From the NCBI GenBank assembly GCA_028716225.1, contig JAQUQE010000006.1, forward strand, positions 33,529 through 97,528: a stretch of DNA of 64,000 nt. Direction: 5' to 3'. Shown in pieces: positions 28,693 to 39,706 of the stretch (positions within the stretch are counted from its first letter, which is position 1; each line of letters begins with the position of its first letter). The position numbers and the translations under genes are program-made. This DNA comes from Dehalococcoidales bacterium. GTDB taxonomy: Bacteria; Chloroflexota; Dehalococcoidia; Dehalococcoidales; UBA5760. The notes below the pieces were generated by a model that ran no database searches, was not told the DNA's origin, and was given only the letters and a program-made list of their open reading frames with translations.

Positions 28693-29076
28693 TTGAGTAA
28701 TATAACAACATCTTCTGAATATGCAGGTCAGAATACTTCTGGAACGGGTAAGTCCGCGATATTACCCCCTGAACTCAAAGGGTGGAACTGGGGTGCATTT
28801 TGGCTAACCTGGATTTGGGGAATAAGAAATAAGACTTGGATTGCTTTTCTCGCATTCATACCCTTCTTTGGTTTTGTCTGGGCATTTTTCCTAGGAGCAA
28901 AGGGCAACAAGTGGGCATGGCAAAATGAGAAATGGGAAACCATTGAAGAGTATAAGCAGTCACAGCACAGATGGGCAAAATGGGGCTTAATAATATTCAT
29001 TATCTCTATATCCATATCTATAGGTGTAGGGGCTTGGGCCTTCTTCATGCCATACCTATGGCTTAGTTCATTCTAG
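28693..29076 (+). CDS. small membrane protein with conserved WNWGAFWLTWIWG motif
   Basis: 127 aa from TTG 28693 (AGGAG site 6 bases upstream); a longer frame from 28576 lacks a site. After a polar N-terminus come PPELKGWNWGAFW, LAFIPFFGFVWAFFLGAKGNKWAW and a C-terminal helix. The pattern recurs in many bacterial small membrane proteins (two hydrophobic segments around GxKGNxWAW), some wrongly named ribonuclease G. Function unknown. Last cargo gene of the island. Confidence 0.75.
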   Translation: MSNITTSSEYAGQNTSGTGKSAILPPELKGWNWGAFWLTWIWGIRNKTWIAFLAFIPFFGFVWAFFLGAKGNKWAWQNEKWETIEEYKQSQHRWAKWGLIIFIISISISIGVGAWAFFMPYLWLSSF

Positions 29077-29286
29077 TGCCAGGGCTTCTCAGTTAATGTC
29101 AGGCTGACTACGTAAAAGCTAGTTGCATTGGCAAACACAAATATCAAAGGTGATATGTTCTTAAATAAATAGGCATAATTTTCTTTGTGAGCTGTTGACA
29201 GGCTGGAGCACTGTAAGCCAGATTCTGAAAACTTGGTGCTACCTTGATTGGGTCATGTACCTACGGACTTCTCTTGTTAAGAAATC

Positions 29287-29350
29287 CGCTGAGGTCGGAG
29301 GTTCAAGTCCGTTCATCCCGACCATCACCCGAACCGGCTATCCCCTTCTT
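29287..29350 (+). repeat. direct repeat, copy 2 (decayed tRNA-Pro 3' half; attR-like)
   Basis: Matches 26216-26279 at a constant offset of 3,071 bases. The tRNA part (29287-29324, still with CCA) has changes that break the T-stem (CCTCT to CCGTT) and one acceptor change, and no 5' half is present, so it is not a working tRNA. It also encodes the last codons of mazG on the other strand. Confidence 0.9.
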
Positions 29351-30112
29351 CACTTCCTCCCACAGGGCATCTTTTTCGGCAAGGGATAACTTGATCAGGT
29401 TAAGGCCGCGCTGGTGGCAGAGTTTCTCCATGCAAGCAAAGCGCCGGTAGAAACGCTCGTTCGTCTCCCTGAGTGCCGACTCCAGGTCAATCCCCAGCCG
29501 ACGGGCAATATTAGCCAGTGTAAACACCAGGTCGCCGAACTCCGCCGCCTTCTCTCCCTGGCTGGCCGCCTGCCTGAACTCCCCGACCTCCTCGGCCAGC
29601 TTATCGATCACTCCGTCATCGCTCTCCCAGTCAAAGCCGACCCGCGCCACACGCCGCTGCACTGACTGAGCATAGCTTAGCGCCGGCATCCGTCTGGGTA
29701 TACCGTCAAGCATAGAGACATCACTGTCCCTCTCCATCTTCTTGAGCATCTCCCAGTTGACCAGCACCTCATCGACACTTGCCGCCTCCGACGAACCAAA
29801 GACGTGGGGATGGCGATGAATCAGCTTAGCGTTTATCCTCCTGACAATATCACCAAGTTCAAAATCACCGGCTTCGGCAGAAATCTGAGCGTGGAGCACA
29901 ATCTGCAGGAGCAGGTCACCCAGCTCCTCGCAAAGCTGCTCCGGATCCCCCCCATCCAGTGCCTCCAGCACTTCGTAAGACTCCTCAAGCAGGTGTTCCC
30001 GCAGCGAAGTATGGGTCTGCTTTCTATCCCAGGGACAGCCATCGGGAGCACGCAACCTGGCGACAATACTGACTAACGTCTCAAACCGGTCGAGATTCTG
30101 CGGCAAAGACAA
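29303..30112 (-). CDS. mazG: nucleoside triphosphate pyrophosphohydrolase MazG
   Basis: Hydrolyses NTPs to NMP and PPi, clearing damaged nucleotides. 269 aa, two MazG modules. The first holds PWDRKQTHTSLREHLLEESYEV and the metal motif EELGDLLLQ near residue 63; the second holds EEVGEFRQA with FGDLVFTL. TTG start after AAGGAG. The last 13 codons (after EEVKK) lie within the tRNA-derived repeat, and the stop codon falls in the former T-loop, so the tail GIAGSGDGRDERT is probably not conserved in relatives. Transcribed with fmt, 82 bases downstream of it. Confidence 0.95.
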   Translation of the reverse strand: MSLPQNLDRFETLVSIVARLRAPDGCPWDRKQTHTSLREHLLEESYEVLEALDGGDPEQLCEELGDLLLQIVLHAQISAEAGDFELGDIVRRINAKLIHRHPHVFGSSEAASVDEVLVNWEMLKKMERDSDVSMLDGIPRRMPALSYAQSVQRRVARVGFDWESDDGVIDKLAEEVGEFRQAASQGEKAAEFGDLVFTLANIARRLGIDLESALRETNERFYRRFACMEKLCHQRGLNLIKLSLAEKDALWEEVKKGIAGSGDGRDERT

Positions 30113-30194
30113 AACTCTCTCCTTACAAATACATCCTTATGGAATCTACTTCACTAACCGTAACACCTGGGACAACCCTAACCGTGTCCATGCC

Positions 30195-31151
30195 CTAATT
30201 TAACGGTAGCCGCGCCCCCACCAACTCCCGCTGCCCCTTCAAAAACTCGGCGGCCGATATCGCCCGTCTCCCCTCCATCTGAACCCGGAGCACACCTAGA
30301 ACCGCATCCCCGGTGCCGACGCCAAAGGCCGGCTCTCCACCCGCCTCGCCAGCCGACGGTAGTGCCACTACCAGCCCGGCGGCGACGTCGCTAACATCAT
30401 ATACCGGTGCCGCCTCAATAATCCTCATCCGCCGCCCTCTCCATCTAGTATAACACCCCGGCCAGGGGTGGAAGGCGCGCACCCGCCGCCAGATATCTAC
30501 TGCGGACAGGCGCCAGTCAATCTCACCATCATTTTTTGAAATCGGACGGCAGTAGCTCGCTCCAACCGCATCCTGAGGCTGTGGGGAGAGCGTCCCCTTT
30601 ACCCAAGACGGTAAAACGGAAAGGAGCAACTGAGCAGAAATCCTGGACAGCTTCGCCGTCAGCGAGCCGGTAGTGTCCCGCCCCGAAATGGGAATCTGCG
30701 CCCGGGCCAGTATCGGGCCGGTATCCACACCCTCATCCATCAGCATAATACTGACCCCGGTAAACTCTGCACCGGCCAGAATAGCCGATGCCACCGGCGA
30801 CGCCCCCCTGAACCCTGGCAAAAGAGAGGGGTGCAAATTGATACAGCCCCAGTGCGGGATATCCAGTACCGACCGGGGCAGAATTTGACCGAAGGCTGCC
30901 ACGACGATGATATCAGGCCGTAAGGAAGCCAGACCCGAGACCACCTCCATCTTCTGCAAGCTGTCCGGCTGTACCACCAGAAGATTCAAACGCTCGGCCG
31001 CTCTCTTCACCGGCGAAGGGGACAGGGCACGCCCCCTACCCGCCGGTCGGTCCGGCTGGGCATAGACAGCCGGGATACGATACCCATTTAGAACCAGGTA
31101 CTCAAGGGGCAGTACGGCAAACTCCGGGCTACCCATAAATACAACCCGCAA
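30195..31151 (-). CDS. fmt: methionyl-tRNA formyltransferase
   Basis: Formylates initiator Met-tRNA. 318 aa. Start MRVVFMGSPEFAV at TTG with a GAGAGG site. Formyl-binding motif HPSLLPGFRGASP near residue 108, then DEGVDTGPIL near residue 138. The C-terminal OB domain follows (FHPWPGCYT). The upstream gap holds a direct repeat and then dnaA on the other strand. Confidence 0.96.
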   Translation of the reverse strand: MRVVFMGSPEFAVLPLEYLVLNGYRIPAVYAQPDRPAGRGRALSPSPVKRAAERLNLLVVQPDSLQKMEVVSGLASLRPDIIVVAAFGQILPRSVLDIPHWGCINLHPSLLPGFRGASPVASAILAGAEFTGVSIMLMDEGVDTGPILARAQIPISGRDTTGSLTAKLSRISAQLLLSVLPSWVKGTLSPQPQDAVGASYCRPISKNDGEIDWRLSAVDIWRRVRAFHPWPGCYTRWRGRRMRIIEAAPVYDVSDVAAGLVVALPSAGEAGGEPAFGVGTGDAVLGVLRVQMEGRRAISAAEFLKGQRELVGARLPLN

Positions 31152-31186
31152 ACCTAAACCTCTCTAGCTGGACATAAATAACAGGG

Positions 31187-31300
31187 GAAATTTTTCACCG
31201 ACCCGGATTTCTTCAAGCTATCAGGCAAATATCAAACAAAAAGGCAAGTCTGGAAGACCTTCTACAGGGGAAAGAGGAGCCAAAAACGCCCCAAAATTAG
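31187..31300 (+). repeat. 114-base direct repeat, copy 1
   Basis: Begins GAAATTTTTC. The last 96 bases (31205-31300) are identical to 31438-31533, and only about six to nine bases differ in the 5' part. Contains the short quasi-palindrome AAGTCTGGAAGACCTT. AT-rich with A-runs; no open frame. Confidence 0.92.
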
Positions 31301-31419
31301 TCCCAGAAAACTTGCCATCCCGCTGAAAAGGTGTTCTCCAGCACACCCTGTTTCTGAAACTCCCTGTAGATACAAACCCACCGGTTAATACTGCTACCGA
31401 GTAAATATTATCACCAAAA

Positions 31420-31533
31420 GAAATTTTTCGCCAATCAGGATTTCTTCAAGCTATCAGGCAAATATCAAACAAAAAGGCAAGTCTGGAAGACCTTCTACAG
31501 GGGAAAGAGGAGCCAAAAACGCCCCAAAATTAG
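31420..31533 (+). repeat. 114-base direct repeat, copy 2
   Basis: Second copy at a constant offset of 233 bases. The 119-base stretch between the copies is unrelated to them. Confidence 0.92.
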
Positions 31534-31682
31534 CGCTAAACATCTTGCTACTCCTTCAAGGGCACCTGCTATCATTAATACTGTCGTCCCAAATCCCATC
31601 CCCTAACCAACACGGGCTATACCAAACCAGTCTAATAAGGCTATAGAGTGCACAGTGCTAGGAACTAGAGGAAAGGGGTTCT

Positions 31683-33023
31683 ATGGAAACAGACTCGGCT
31701 CAGAGAACCTGGGAGGCCGCCTTAGGCGAGTTACAGCTCCAGGTCAGCAAGCATAACTTCCAGACCTGGTTTGGGAAAACATCAGGTTTGAGCTGCGAAG
31801 GGAATCAATTTACCATCGGGGTACCCAATACCTTCGTCACTGAATACCTGGTCCGGAACCAGCGCTCCCTGATTGAGAAAACCCTGATCGGAATTACCCG
31901 CCGTAATATTACTGTTATCTTCAAGATAATCAGCCCGGACCAAAATACGGACCCTACCGGCGACGATACAAAAGAGCCACCGCCGACGGCAAACCCCGTC
32001 TCCACCATGTTCAACCCTAAATACACCCTTGACTCCTTTGTTGTCGGCGGCTCCAACCGGCTTGCGTATGCTGCCGCCCTGGGAGTAGCCGATAATCCCG
32101 GACATAGCTATAATCCCCTCTTCGTATGCGGAGGAGTCGGCCTTGGTAAGACCCATCTGCTACATGGCATCGGTCATCTCGTCCTAGCCAAGAACCTCCG
32201 GGTACACTACGCCAGCTGCGAGCAGTTCACCAACGAATTTATCAGCGCCATTCAGGAAAGACAGACCAAGGAGTTCCGCAATAAGTACAGAAATGCCGAC
32301 GTCCTGATGATTGACGACATCCAGTTTATCAGCGGCAAGGAGCAGACCGAGGAGTGTTTCTTCCACACTTTCAACGAGCTGCATAATGCCAACCGCCAGA
32401 TTATCGTTACCAGTGACCGACCGCCAAAATCACTACCGCGTCTGGCTGACAGGCTGCGATCACGTTTCGAGTGGGGACTTATTGTCGACATCCAGCCCCC
32501 TGATTTTGAAACACGTCTTGCCATCCTCCAAGCCAAGGCAAAGCAGAGGGGAGAAAGCATTGCTCCGGACACACTGGAACTCATTGCCCGCAAGATCCAG
32601 CAGAACATAAGGGAACTGGAAGGCAATCTCAACCGGGTTATTGCCTACGCCCAGCTTCTGAAAACCAAGGCTACTCCGGATCTGGCTGCCAAGGCACTGG
32701 AGAATATCGCTGATAAGGCACTATCCAGTGCTACAATAACTCCCGCCCTGCTGGTAGAAGCTGTGGCCAGCAGCTTCCAGCTTTCGCTTTCCGACCTAAA
32801 GGGATCAAAGAGGGATAAAGAGACTTCCCTAGCCAGACAGATTGCCATGTACCTTATACGCAACGAAACCAACTGCCCGCTGGCCCAGATCGGCAAAGAG
32901 CTGGGCGACCGAAACCCTTCCACCGTCAGCCACTCCTGTGAAAAAATTGCCGCCGAAATAAGCTTAAGCCCCTATCTTAAGCGCAAGGTCGCCGCCATCC
33001 GTGACCAGATCTTTTCCGGATAA
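31683..33023 (+). CDS. dnaA: chromosomal replication initiator protein DnaA
   Basis: Binds oriC and opens the duplex. 446 aa. N-terminal domain I (TWEAALGELQLQVSKHNFQTWF), short linker, AAA+ domain with Walker A GGVGLGKTH near residue 151 and Walker B LMIDDIQF near 208. C-terminal DNA-binding domain IV with the signature GDRNPSTVSHSCEKI near 410 (family DRxHxTVxxAxxxI; here N replaces the usual D/H context). dnaN is not next to it; obg follows after 322 bases. Confidence 0.97.
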   Translation: METDSAQRTWEAALGELQLQVSKHNFQTWFGKTSGLSCEGNQFTIGVPNTFVTEYLVRNQRSLIEKTLIGITRRNITVIFKIISPDQNTDPTGDDTKEPPPTANPVSTMFNPKYTLDSFVVGGSNRLAYAAALGVADNPGHSYNPLFVCGGVGLGKTHLLHGIGHLVLAKNLRVHYASCEQFTNEFISAIQERQTKEFRNKYRNADVLMIDDIQFISGKEQTEECFFHTFNELHNANRQIIVTSDRPPKSLPRLADRLRSRFEWGLIVDIQPPDFETRLAILQAKAKQRGESIAPDTLELIARKIQQNIRELEGNLNRVIAYAQLLKTKATPDLAAKALENIADKALSSATITPALLVEAVASSFQLSLSDLKGSKRDKETSLARQIAMYLIRNETNCPLAQIGKELGDRNPSTVSHSCEKIAAEISLSPYLKRKVAAIRDQIFSG

Positions 33024-33106
33024 AAGAACAGCGGACATCACCAATCCCTCCGGAAACCTCCTTTACTCCTCTCCCTTATGCCCTTAGGGTACACCGAGAT
33101 ATCAGA

Positions 33107-33151
33107 GATTTTGCAGAGAAATAGACTTTTTTTCGATAAGTCTGCAAAATC
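33107..33151. repeat. inverted repeat, 11-base arms
   Basis: GATTTTGCAGA (33107-33117) and TCTGCAAAATC (33141-33151) are exact reverse complements across a 23-base loop containing a run of seven T. Could terminate dnaA transcripts or be part of the origin. Confidence 0.7.
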
Positions 33152-33257
33152 ATTGAAAAGTCCTCGGAAGTCGACGCCCAGTCCGCCCTAAAATTAAAGT
33201 ATCAAAAATTCAGTTGTGCCTATCTTCCTATAGTGACCTGTCGTAATCTCCTATTAC

Positions 33258-33266
33258 TGTTATAAT
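33258..33266 (+). promoter_or_regulatory. extended -10 promoter for obg
   Basis: TGTTATAAT, an extended -10 (TGn plus TATAAT at 33261-33266). The -35 region at 33238-33243 (CTGTCG) is weak. About 80 bases before the obg start. Confidence 0.5.
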
Positions 33267-33345
33267 TAGAACTAACATCCAGAACTATGTTTGGGGTAAG
33301 ATTATAAGAACTACAATGTTGATAACTTATGGTTGAGTGGCGTAT

Positions 33346-34614
33346 ATGTTTGATACCGCGGAGATAATGGTGAGAGCAGGGAAAGGTGGTAGCGGGGCAA
33401 TAAGCTTCCGGCGTGAGAAGTTTGTGCCTTTTGGCGGGCCCGACGGGGGGGATGGCGGAGCTGGAGGGAGCGTACTTCTGGAGGCTTCCTCCAGCGTCAG
33501 CAATCTGCGCAGGTATAATCAGACCAGGTCCTATCGGGCAGGCGACGGTGGGGATGGCATGGGGAAGAAGATGCACGGAAAGAAGGGGGGAGACCTGATA
33601 TTAACCGTTCCGCTGGGTACAGTGGTAGCGTACAGAGGGCAGGATGGCAACGCTGTTCCGGTTGCTGATCTGGAGCAGCCGGGGCAGCAGGTGGTGATTG
33701 CTCGGGGGGGGGAGGGGGGAATGGGTAACGTTCACTTCGCTTCCTCCACGAACCAGGCTCCGAGGATTGCTCAGGAGGGAGAAGCGGGGGAGGAAAAGGA
33801 GATATTGCTGGAACTGAGGCTTATTGCTGATGTCGGCATTATCGGTTATCCTAACTGCGGCAAGTCTACTCTGCTGGCGGCCTCGTCAGCGGCGAGGCCC
33901 AAAATAGCTGACTATCCCTTTACGACTCTGGAACCTGTCCTGGGGGTTGTCGAGGTCGGCGGGCGGCCCCTGGTGCTGGCGGAGATTCCGGGTCTAATTG
34001 AGGGCGCTCATCTCGGGCGTGGCCTGGGTCACGATTTCCTGCGTCATATTGCCCGTACCCGGGTGCTGATTCACCTGGTTGACGGTAGCTCTGCTGCTCC
34101 GGCGGAAGACGTGGCTCAGGTGAATGCAGAGCTCGGCCTGTTTGATGCGACTCTCGCCAGAAAGCCACAGCTGGTAGTGGTGAATAAGATTGATCAGCCC
34201 CAGGTTAGGTCGCGGATAGCCGATATTATCAGCAGCTTTGGTGTTGGAGGAACCTCGCCGCTCTTTATATCTGCCGTAACCGGCGAGGGGGTTGCTGAGC
34301 TTATGGCGGAGACGCTGAAGATACTGGATAGGGCTGAGGTTAATTCGGGGGTAGATGAGAAGGTCAGCGAGAAGGTTTTTCGCCCTCTGCCGCGGGGTTC
34401 TGATTCATGTGTACATAAAGACGGGGACACCTTTGTCATAACAGCCCCCAAGCTGGAGCGTATCATAGCCAGGAAGGGTACGGCTGAGGCTGAGGCCTAC
34501 CGGTATGTCATAAGATATCTTGAGCGGCGGGGCATCAGCCGGGACTTAAGGAGAATGGGTATACGTCCCGGTGACAAGGTACGCTGTGGCAGCTTGGAGT
34601 GGGACTGGAGCTAG
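33346..34614 (+). CDS. obg: Obg/CgtA ribosome-assembly GTPase
   Basis: 422 aa from ATG 33346 (MFDTAEIMVRAGKGG), the family's usual start; a GTG at 33337 would add three residues. Gly-rich Obg fold (about 1-158, with GGDGGAGGSV), G domain with GYPNCGKST near 165, switch YPFTTLEPVLG, DIPGLIEGA-like EIPGLIEGA and NKID. A C-terminal OCT domain (VFRPLP... to the end) is present. Acts in 50S assembly and the stringent response. Leads obg-nadD-pyrE. Confidence 0.97.
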   Translation: MFDTAEIMVRAGKGGSGAISFRREKFVPFGGPDGGDGGAGGSVLLEASSSVSNLRRYNQTRSYRAGDGGDGMGKKMHGKKGGDLILTVPLGTVVAYRGQDGNAVPVADLEQPGQQVVIARGGEGGMGNVHFASSTNQAPRIAQEGEAGEEKEILLELRLIADVGIIGYPNCGKSTLLAASSAARPKIADYPFTTLEPVLGVVEVGGRPLVLAEIPGLIEGAHLGRGLGHDFLRHIARTRVLIHLVDGSSAAPAEDVAQVNAELGLFDATLARKPQLVVVNKIDQPQVRSRIADIISSFGVGGTSPLFISAVTGEGVAELMAETLKILDRAEVNSGVDEKVSEKVFRPLPRGSDSCVHKDGDTFVITAPKLERIIARKGTAEAEAYRYVIRYLERRGISRDLRRMGIRPGDKVRCGSLEWDWS

Positions 34615-34655
34615 GGTGGAGAATCTACCGGATTCTGGATAGGGGTAAGTTCGAT

Positions 34656-35273
34656 ATGAAGATAGGGGTGTTGGGGGGTACTTTCGACCCGGTCCATAAC
34701 GGGCATCTGGCGGTGGCCGGTGAGGTAGAGGTCAAGCTGGGGCTGGATGAGGTTCTCTTCGTACCGGCCGCTCAGCCTCAGCTCAGGACAGGCGGCCCGG
34801 TTTCGGCGGGAGAACACCGTATCCGGATGGTACGCCTGGCTATTAACGGTAAACCCTGCTACCGGTTATCTTTAGTGGAGATAGAGCGGGCCGGACCCTC
34901 TTATACTGTCGATACCATCGCTCAACTGAGAAGTCAGATCGAAGAGGGAGATGAACTGTTTTTCATTCTGGGTTGGGACAACCTTGCCGAACTGCCCCGG
35001 TGGCGGGAGCCGACCCGGCTGATCAGTATGTGCCGTCTGGTGGCGGTTCCCAGACCGGGCGGTCCACTGCCCGACCTCAATTCTCTGGAGGTTTTTATCC
35101 CCGGGCTGACCCGGAACGTTATTCTGCTCCAGTCGCCGCGTGTTGATATCAGTGCTTCGGAAGTAAGGCGACGGGTCGCTCAGGGGCTATCTATTCGCCA
35201 TCTTGTGCCCGGACCGGTGGCGGATTATATCCGGGATCTAGGCTTATATGCTACTATAGACCGGGTCGGCTGA
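34656..35273 (+). CDS. nadD: nicotinate-nucleotide adenylyltransferase
   Basis: Makes deamido-NAD from nicotinate mononucleotide and ATP. 205 aa from ATG 34656 (MKIGVLGGTFDPVHNGHL), the family start after GGGGTAAG; the open frame begins earlier inside the obg end. HxGH motif VHNGHL, ILGWDNLAELPRW, and the ISASEVRRR adenylyl-binding motif near the C-terminus. nadE, the next step, is at 41296. Confidence 0.96.
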   Translation: MKIGVLGGTFDPVHNGHLAVAGEVEVKLGLDEVLFVPAAQPQLRTGGPVSAGEHRIRMVRLAINGKPCYRLSLVEIERAGPSYTVDTIAQLRSQIEEGDELFFILGWDNLAELPRWREPTRLISMCRLVAVPRPGGPLPDLNSLEVFIPGLTRNVILLQSPRVDISASEVRRRVAQGLSIRHLVPGPVADYIRDLGLYATIDRVG

Positions 35274-35294
35274 CCTCAGACAGGAGGACAATAT

Positions 35295-37807
<2,513 letters not shown>

Positions 37808-37959
37808 TTAGCAGTGTGTAAAGGGGAGAGGGAAGGTTGAACATAAGTGCAGATGGCAGTAGTAAAAAGAGGCTACCCGACAGGAAGTAATTCTATGTGA
37901 TATCAAGGTAACCATCTTGCTTAATTATAACACAAGTGAGCTTGCCAAGGGAAGCCTTT

Positions 37960-39000
37960 TCAGGGGCAAACAGCCGGGGCGCCAAGGCCGGATGTTTCCT
38001 CAATCCCCAGCATCAGGTTCATGTTCTGGATTGCCTGTCCGGCAGCCCCCTTGACCAGATTGTCGATGCTGCTGACGGTAATTAGTCTCCCTGTCCTGAT
38101 GTCGATGGTGGGATGAATAAAGCAGTAGTTGCTTCCCCAGGTATGCTTGGTGTGCGGGGGCTCCTCGATCACTCTGACGAAGGGCTCGTCCCGGTAGAAG
38201 TCGCGGTAGAGCTTAAGCAGCGCCTGTTGCCCCTTCCGGTCAACCGAGATCTTACCCGGGGCCAGGGGGGCGTAGGCGGTGGTCAGTATTCCCCGGGTCA
38301 TCGGTATCAGGTGAGGGACGAAGCTTACCTGTGGTGGCGATCCGGGAGCAAGCTGGCCAAGCTCCTGAGCAATCTCGGGCAGGTGGCGGTGTCCGTCCAG
38401 AGCGTAGGCGGCCACATCTTCGTTGGCTTCGGGGAAGTGGGTCTTTAAGCTTAAGCTCCGGCCAGCCCCCGAGATGCCGGACTTGCTGTCGATAATGACG
38501 TCCGGACCGATTATCCCGGACTTGACTGCCGGGGCCAGTGCCAGAATGGCTCCGGTGGGGTAACAGCCGGGGTTAGCCACCAGGGTGGCCGATCTAATCT
38601 GAGCGCGGTGTAGCTCGGGCAGTCCGTAGATGGCATGGGCCAGTAGCTCGGGCCGGGGGTGACCGACCCCGTACCAGCTAAGGTATGCGGAGGCGTCCTT
38701 TAGCCTGAAATCAGCGCTTATGTCAATCACTCTAACGCCGCGGTCGAGAAGCGGGATCACCTCTTTGGCGCTCTCCTGGTGCGGCATAGCGGAGAATGCC
38801 AGCTCAACCTGGCCCAGCTTTGCTTCAATGCTAAGATTGATGCCGGACAGGTGCGGAAAGGCCTTGCCCAGGAGCTGCCCTGCCAGAGAGCGCCCGGTGA
38901 CCGAAGTAAGCTCCACCGCCGGGTGCTGAGATAGTAAGCGGGCCAGCTCGATGCCGGCGTAACCGGTAACATTGATAATGCCTACCTTGACCTTATTCAC
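37960..39000 (-). CDS. argC: N-acetyl-gamma-glutamyl-phosphate reductase
   Basis: Arginine pathway, NADPH-dependent reduction. 346 aa from GTG 39000, which has AAGGAGG 8 bases upstream; a longer frame from 39018 has no site. NAD fold GIINVTGYAGIELARLL, catalytic Cys in NPGCYPTGA near residue 147, then HxHxPE-like DGHRHLPEI. No other arg genes are nearby. Its start overlaps the end of the K+ channel RCK gene by 8 bases. Confidence 0.96.
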   Translation of the reverse strand: MNKVKVGIINVTGYAGIELARLLSQHPAVELTSVTGRSLAGQLLGKAFPHLSGINLSIEAKLGQVELAFSAMPHQESAKEVIPLLDRGVRVIDISADFRLKDASAYLSWYGVGHPRPELLAHAIYGLPELHRAQIRSATLVANPGCYPTGAILALAPAVKSGIIGPDVIIDSKSGISGAGRSLSLKTHFPEANEDVAAYALDGHRHLPEIAQELGQLAPGSPPQVSFVPHLIPMTRGILTTAYAPLAPGKISVDRKGQQALLKLYRDFYRDEPFVRVIEEPPHTKHTWGSNYCFIHPTIDIRTGRLITVSSIDNLVKGAAGQAIQNMNLMLGIEETSGLGAPAVCP

Positions 39001-39706
39001 TGGGATTACCTCCTTCACAAAGACACTCCAGGGCCGCCAGTTGATTCCTGGTACCGATGACGATCAGGAGGTCTCCCTCCTCGATGGCTATCTCACCGGG
39101 TGGATTGGGCAGGAGCCGGCCCGTTTTCTTGCCTATTGCCAGGATAATTGCCCTGCTCTGCCGGCGGATTTCCTCTACCGTTTTGCCGACCAGTGGGGAG
39201 GTTTTGCCGGCGACGATGTTTTCCATATCCATCTCTCTGCCGCGGCCGTAGGTTACCGTGTCGATGAAGTCTACCACCCCCGGACGTATGGCAAGCATAG
39301 CCATACGCCGGGCGCCGATTTTATTCGGCGACACGGTATGGTTGGCCCCGGCCATCTTTAGCTTTATCTCCGCCTCTTCATTGCTGGCCCGGGCTTCAAT
39401 AAACAGGTCAGGCTGCATTCCCCGGGCGGAGAGAGTGATATAGGTATTGTCGACATCGCTGTCTACAGCGGCCACCAGCCCCCTGGCCCGTTCGATGCCG
39501 GCCTCAATCAACACCTTGTCGCTGGTGGCATCACCGAGCAGGTAGAGATGGCCTGCTTCCTCCGCCTTGGTAATGATGTCCGGGCGGTTGTCAACCACGA
39601 TAAACGGGATCCCCTCCTCACTAAAGGTGCGGGCGATATCCTCTCCGACCCTCCCGTAGCCGCAGAGAATAAAGTGGTCTTTCAGTTTGGCTATTCTAGC
39701 TTTCAT
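38993..39706 (-). CDS. potassium channel RCK (TrkA-N/TrkA-C) domain part
   Basis: 237 aa. Rossmann TrkA-N domain with GYGRVGEDIA near residue 16, then TrkA-C (about 155-230, VGKTVEEIRR to IVIGTRNQL). This is the cytosolic gating ring of an MthK-type K+ channel. The pore is encoded by the frame just upstream. Removing one G from the run at 39713-39720 joins both into a single protein, so this ORF is probably not translated alone in the functional form. The ATG has no clear ribosome site, which fits that. Confidence 0.85.
   Translation of the reverse strand: MKARIAKLKDHFILCGYGRVGEDIARTFSEEGIPFIVVDNRPDIITKAEEAGHLYLLGDATSDKVLIEAGIERARGLVAAVDSDVDNTYITLSARGMQPDLFIEARASNEEAEIKLKMAGANHTVSPNKIGARRMAMLAIRPGVVDFIDTVTYGRGREMDMENIVAGKTSPLVGKTVEEIRRQSRAIILAIGKKTGRLLPNPPGEIAIEEGDLLIVIGTRNQLAALECLCEGGNPSE

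Larger units (their letters stand above)
26216..29350. mobile_element. probable integrated island in tRNA-Pro, about 3.1 kb
   Basis: The segment is bounded by direct repeats of the 3' end of tRNA-Pro, as left by tyrosine-recombinase insertion. The intact tRNA is at the left end and a decayed partial copy at the right. It carries uspA, an isoprenylcysteine-methyltransferase-like gene, a DUF6512-like membrane protein and a 127-aa membrane protein. It is visibly AT-richer than its surroundings from about 26.9 to 29.3 kb, and the genes have their own consensus promoters. No integrase, transposase or origin remains, so it is either a remnant or a passively moved element. Confidence 0.6.
31152..31682. 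other. 531-base gap between fmt and dnaA
   Basis: No gene. Dominated by two copies of a 114-base direct repeat (31187-31300, 31420-31533). No canonical DnaA box (TTATCCACA) is present; the nearest is TTATCACCA at 31409-31417. The dnaA leader has a GAGGAAAGGGG ribosome site. Confidence 0.6.
33024..33345. other. AT-rich dnaA-obg gap, candidate replication origin
   Basis: 322 bases without a gene, much richer in A/T than its surroundings. Contains a long inverted repeat (33107-33151), one DnaA-box-like 9-mer on the minus strand (TTATCAACA, one mismatch, near 33315) and several AT clusters. Genes are mainly minus to the left and mainly plus to the right. Origin function is inference. Confidence 0.4.

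Noticed and set aside
29287..29324. Second tRNA-Pro gene
   Set aside because: Only the 3' half is present and the T-stem is broken by substitutions.
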